Source: Pirellula staleyi DSM 6068 (GTDB taxonomy: Bacteria > Planctomycetota > Planctomycetia > Pirellulales > Pirellulaceae). From it: DNA of 45,129 nt. The position numbers were made by a program, and so were the translations under genes. Below, one piece after another: positions 42,393-45,129 of the stretch; positions within the stretch are counted from its first letter, which is position 1; every line of letters starts with the position of its first letter. The DNA lies in NCBI GenBank assembly GCA_945870455.1, contig CAMBSL010000017.1, forward strand, positions 1-45,129. Direction: 5' to 3'. The notes under the pieces were generated by a model that worked only from the letters and a program-made list of their open reading frames with translations, did not search any database and was not told where the DNA came from.

Positions 42393-44567
42393 TTAGTTCA
42401 ATTGTTTTGATCGTCGTTTTCGATCGCCGCCTCTTGCACTTGGGTGATCGCTCAGCTTGGAAATACGAAGCTGCCTGCCTACCACCCACGCACGACCCAA
42501 GACCTTGAAGACTTCGCGGGGCATCCCAGATGGCAGATCCACGGTACTGAACTCATCGAAAATTGCGATTTGACCGATATGCGAGGCTTCCAGGCCTGCT
42601 TCGTTGGCAATGGCACCAACAAGATTACCTGGACGCACTCCATGTGCTCGGCCAACTTCCACTCGAAATCGTTCCATTTCGATGCCTGGTTCATTACTAC
42701 CGTTGGAATGGGGAGCAACGCTTCTGTCTTGGCTGTAGGAACCGCTGGCAGGTTGGCGAGCACCCCGATCCTCGCGTTGCGGTCGATCCTCTCTCTGAGG
42801 CCTGTCATCGCGTTGGGGTCTGTCATCGCGTGATCCTCGCGAATCACGGCTTTCGCGTCTACCTTCGGCTTCGCCTCGGGGCGGTTCGTCCGTAAAAACA
42901 TCGCGACGACGACCACGCTTGTCGGGTTCATCGACCAAGAATGGCTTACCACCTTGAATGATCATGGCCAGGGCGGATGCAAGCTTCGTTGCGGGCAATT
43001 CCGTTTCCGCCATGCATTGTTCGATCAGCTTTTCAAACATGCCGAACTGCGAACTTGGCTTTTCGTTTTCGGAACACATGCTGACCATACGGCTCTTGAA
43101 TCGGCTAACCCGCATCTCATTGATTTCTTTGGCGGTCGGAATAGCCATCGGCTGGATCATTTCGCCAGCAGCCCGATCGATCTCTCGCAAGAAACCGCGT
43201 TGACGTGGAGCTATAAACACGATCGCTTCACCACTTCGCCCTGCACGTCCAGTCCGGCCAATGCGGTGAACGTACGCTTCGGAGTCGATGGGCAAGTCAT
43301 AGTTGATCACGTGCGTGATCCGTTGGACGTCCAGTCCGCGTGCTGCGACGTCGGTTGCCACCAGAATATTGAAGACACCTTGCTTAAGTTGTTCGACGGT
43401 TCGTTCGCGTTGAGCTTGGGCGATGTCTCCATTGAGCGCAACGGATGTGTGCCCCATCTTGGTCAAGTTATCTGCGAGTTCCACGGTTGCCAATCGGGTC
43501 TTTACGAAGATGATCATGCCTTCGTGATCTTCTGCTTCAAGGATTCGGAGCAGGGCTTCGAACTTGCTGCGATGCTCGACCAATACGAAGCGTTGTCGAA
43601 TGGTTTCGGCGGATCTCAATTGGGAGTCGATAGCGATGACATGCGGGTTCTTCAGGTGTTTATCGGCGATTTCACGAATCGCTTGTGGCATGGTGGCGGA
43701 GAACAGTGCAACTTGGCGATTGGATGGCGTTTGCTCCAGTACCCATTGGACATCGTCCACAAATCCCATGCGCAACATTTCGTCGGCTTCGTCTAGCACC
43801 AAGCATTGCAAGGTGTCGACTCGCAATCGATTTTCGCGCATGTGATCCATAACACGTCCCGGTGTTCCGACGACGACGTGAATGCCACGTTGCAACGCAT
43901 GAATCTGGGTCGCATACGCTTGTCCGCCATAAATTGGGGCGACCCGCAAACCACGCATGTGTTGAGCGTACCGCTGAAACGATTCGGATACTTGAATAGC
44001 AAGCTCACGCGTTGGCGTCAGAACGAGAACTTGGGTAGCTGGATTGTTGACATCGATTCGGCTTAACAGGGGCAGGGCGAATGCAGCCGTTTTACCAGTG
44101 CCTGTTTGAGCTTGGCCCAAAACATCGCGGCCGTCCAGCATTGCGGGGATGGTCGCCGCTTGGATTGCAGTCGGGAATTCGTAACCCGACGACAGAAGTG
44201 CGCGGCAGATTTCCTCCGGCAATTTCAGATCGGAAAACCGAATCCGTCCGTCGTCGATTAGATCAACATTCTCGTTGGTGTTGGATTCACTATCCGAGCC
44301 AAGGTCCGGTTCAGCATCGTCCGAAACGTTCTTGGGTGCACGGATCTTGGCCGATGGAACAGTCGATACGATAGGTGCATGAACGGTAGGTGCATGAACA
44401 ATAGGTGCATGAACAATAGTTGCATGAACGGTTGGTGCCTGATCGTCATCAACAATCGATTCACTCGCGAGTAGTTCACTAGCGAGTCGATTTAGTTCGG
44501 CATGATCGGGCATGCCAGAGTGGTTCGAGTGCGTAGAAATAGCGATCTTCGGCTCTTGTGAGCTCAT
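42393..44567 (-). CDS. DEAD-box ATP-dependent RNA helicase with DbpA-type RNA-binding domain
   Basis: 724 residues. The N-terminus is low complexity and includes five tandem 5-residue units of VHAPx type. Helicase core: Q motif FSDLKLPEEICRALLSSGYEFPTAIQ, I AQTGTGKTAAF, Ia PTRELAIQV, II VLDEADEML, III SAT, V TDVAARGLD, and VI HRIGRTGRAGR. After the core comes an Arg/Asp/Gln tract (DSRGSRDDRPQRDDRPQRED) and then a DbpA/CsdA-like RNA-recognition fold (ERFRVEVGRAHGVRPGNLVGAIANEAGLEASHIGQIAIFDEFSTVDLP). ATG start with GAGGAA upstream. Likely a ribosome-assembly or cold-shock RNA helicase of the DeaD/CsdA branch. Confidence 0.94.
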   Translation of the reverse strand: MSSQEPKIAISTHSNHSGMPDHAELNRLASELLASESIVDDDQAPTVHATIVHAPIVHAPTVHAPIVSTVPSAKIRAPKNVSDDAEPDLGSDSESNTNENVDLIDDGRIRFSDLKLPEEICRALLSSGYEFPTAIQAATIPAMLDGRDVLGQAQTGTGKTAAFALPLLSRIDVNNPATQVLVLTPTRELAIQVSESFQRYAQHMRGLRVAPIYGGQAYATQIHALQRGIHVVVGTPGRVMDHMRENRLRVDTLQCLVLDEADEMLRMGFVDDVQWVLEQTPSNRQVALFSATMPQAIREIADKHLKNPHVIAIDSQLRSAETIRQRFVLVEHRSKFEALLRILEAEDHEGMIIFVKTRLATVELADNLTKMGHTSVALNGDIAQAQRERTVEQLKQGVFNILVATDVAARGLDVQRITHVINYDLPIDSEAYVHRIGRTGRAGRSGEAIVFIAPRQRGFLREIDRAAGEMIQPMAIPTAKEINEMRVSRFKSRMVSMCSENEKPSSQFGMFEKLIEQCMAETELPATKLASALAMIIQGGKPFLVDEPDKRGRRRDVFTDEPPRGEAEGRRESRDSRGSRDDRPQRDDRPQREDRPQREDRGARQPASGSYSQDRSVAPHSNGSNEPGIEMERFRVEVGRAHGVRPGNLVGAIANEAGLEASHIGQIAIFDEFSTVDLPSGMPREVFKVLGRAWVVGRQLRISKLSDHPSARGGDRKRRSKQLN
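44371..44445. repeat. Five tandem 15-base repeats inside the helicase gene
   Basis: Units such as ATAGGTGCATGAACG repeat five times in frame, with variation in the first and last three bases. They encode the TVHAT/IVHAP/TVHAP units on the minus strand. An in-frame length keeps the protein intact if the unit number changes. Confidence 0.85.
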
Positions 44568-44780
44568 AGGTTCCTCAAATTAACAAAGGGATCAAATCCA
44601 AATCTCCAGCCACTGCACAGCACTGAGCCGATACAGAAACAAAGGAAAGTCTGGTTCGATTCAACCCTCGTCGGGAAACCCAATTCGATTCGCGGACGCT
44701 GCTGAAATAATGAAACCTGCTTTCCAAGCTGTTTATCTTCAGAAATAATAGCGAGCTACGCCGAATTCAGTAGGGTGAAA

Positions 44781-44921
44781 ATGAAAAAAACAGAAGAAGC
44801 GATCCTTCGAAAAGGCTGTTTCGATTGCCGAAAAGACTTGATTTATCTCCCAATCTATCGCCATAATGCCCCATCGATTTCAAAGTGTGAAGGGAGCCAA
44901 TGGGTGCAGAACTCCCTTTGA
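44781..44921 (+). CDS. Possible 46-residue small protein
   Basis: ATG at 44781, TGA at 44919-44921, with AGGGTGAAA before the start as a possible ribosome site. The translation begins MKKTEEAILRKGCFDCRKDL and holds a CFDC pair. The composition is plausible but no family is recognised. It lies 43 bases before the next gene start on the same strand. The stretch 44568-44964 otherwise shows only the upstream region of the helicase. Confidence 0.28.
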   Translation: MKKTEEAILRKGCFDCRKDLIYLPIYRHNAPSISKCEGSQWVQNSL

Positions 44922-44964
44922 GCCCCCGGAAGGTTTTGGATCGTGGAATAACGAGAGTCCTTAA

Positions 44965-45129
44965 ATGACGAATTCGCTCAATCACACGGCGCATCAAGAT
45001 GAGCAAGTTTGTGGAGAGTCCGCTCCCCCAGAAAAAAATCTCGAAGTTCAATTTGTTCCGAGAGTTCGGTTCCTCGAAGGTACGGTGATTTGGATTGAGC
45101 AAGATAGCACCGCGAAACCGGACGAGTAT
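44965..45129 (+). CDS. Unknown protein, N-terminal 55 residues (3' end outside window)
   Basis: ATG at 44965 with GAGAG nine bases upstream; the frame stays open to the last base of the window. The first 30 residues are polar (MTNSLNHTAHQDEQVCGESA...). Then a more ordered, beta-like stretch begins (LEVQFVPRVRFLEGTVIWIEQ). No signal peptide. The domain is not identifiable from this part. The opposite-strand frame over the same bases looks like a shadow. Confidence 0.5.
   Translation, partial: MTNSLNHTAHQDEQVCGESAPPEKNLEVQFVPRVRFLEGTVIWIEQDSTAKPDEY

Noticed and set aside
44767-45102. 111-residue minus-strand frame at the window end
   Set aside because: The start would lie inside the plus-strand gene beginning at 44965, and the end is a Leu/Phe run from an A-rich stretch.

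Overview
The window looks like chromosomal DNA of a planctomycete, most likely a Rhodopirellula/Pirellula-like member of the Pirellulaceae. The evidence is a YTV-repeat, cysteine-rich secreted protein, a secreted protein ending in an SHD1 (SLA1 homology 1) domain, a dockerin-bearing protein with the planctomycete-type 'LERRQL' N-terminus, a TPR/redoxin secreted protein, a PQQ-type beta-propeller protein, weak or absent Shine-Dalgarno sites before many genes, roughly balanced base composition, and many palindromic intergenic repeats. This is inferred from protein character; no rRNA or tRNA was found in the window.

Layout. 1-1.3 kb: the 3' end of a rhomboid protease gene, then a REP-associated transposase (RAYT) flanked by its REP palindromes. 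1.3-6.8 kb: inositol-monophosphatase family gene, a minus-strand run of ROK kinase, lepA and ruvB, and a divergent FKBP isomerase. 6.8-10.4 kb: a repeat-rich gap, then rpsO-pnp on the minus strand. 10.7-13.6 kb: MacB-type permease, ECF sigma factor, a small unknown gene and csrA with a strong terminator. 13.7-16.5 kb: minus-strand peroxiredoxin, moaC and polyprenyl synthase, with a divergent MazG-like pyrophosphohydrolase. 16.7-20.9 kb: HU-like protein, fmt, Nif3-like protein and the SHD1 protein. 21-25.2 kb: hisC, gdhA and an S41 protease. 25.3-31.9 kb: TPR-redoxin protein, miaB and a PQQ-propeller protein. 32.1-34.2 kb: parA-parB plus a small membrane protein. 34.2-38 kb: palindromic repeats, the YTV protein, the dockerin-peroxiredoxin fusion and a transposase remnant. 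38.4-45.1 kb: dnaE, repeats, a DEAD-box helicase and the start of an unknown gene.

Most genes are core information-processing and housekeeping functions: replication and recombination (dnaE, ruvB), segregation (parAB), translation (lepA, rpsO, fmt, miaB), RNA metabolism (pnp, DEAD helicase, csrA) and central metabolism (gdhA, hisC, ROK kinase). The distinctive material is the secreted planctomycete proteins and the repeats. The best candidates for new biology are the YTV protein, with a 16-residue period that carries cysteines in its C-terminal half; the dockerin-peroxiredoxin fusion with no resolving cysteine at the usual place; the RAYT/REP unit; and two families of miniature inverted-repeat elements with two copies each in the window.
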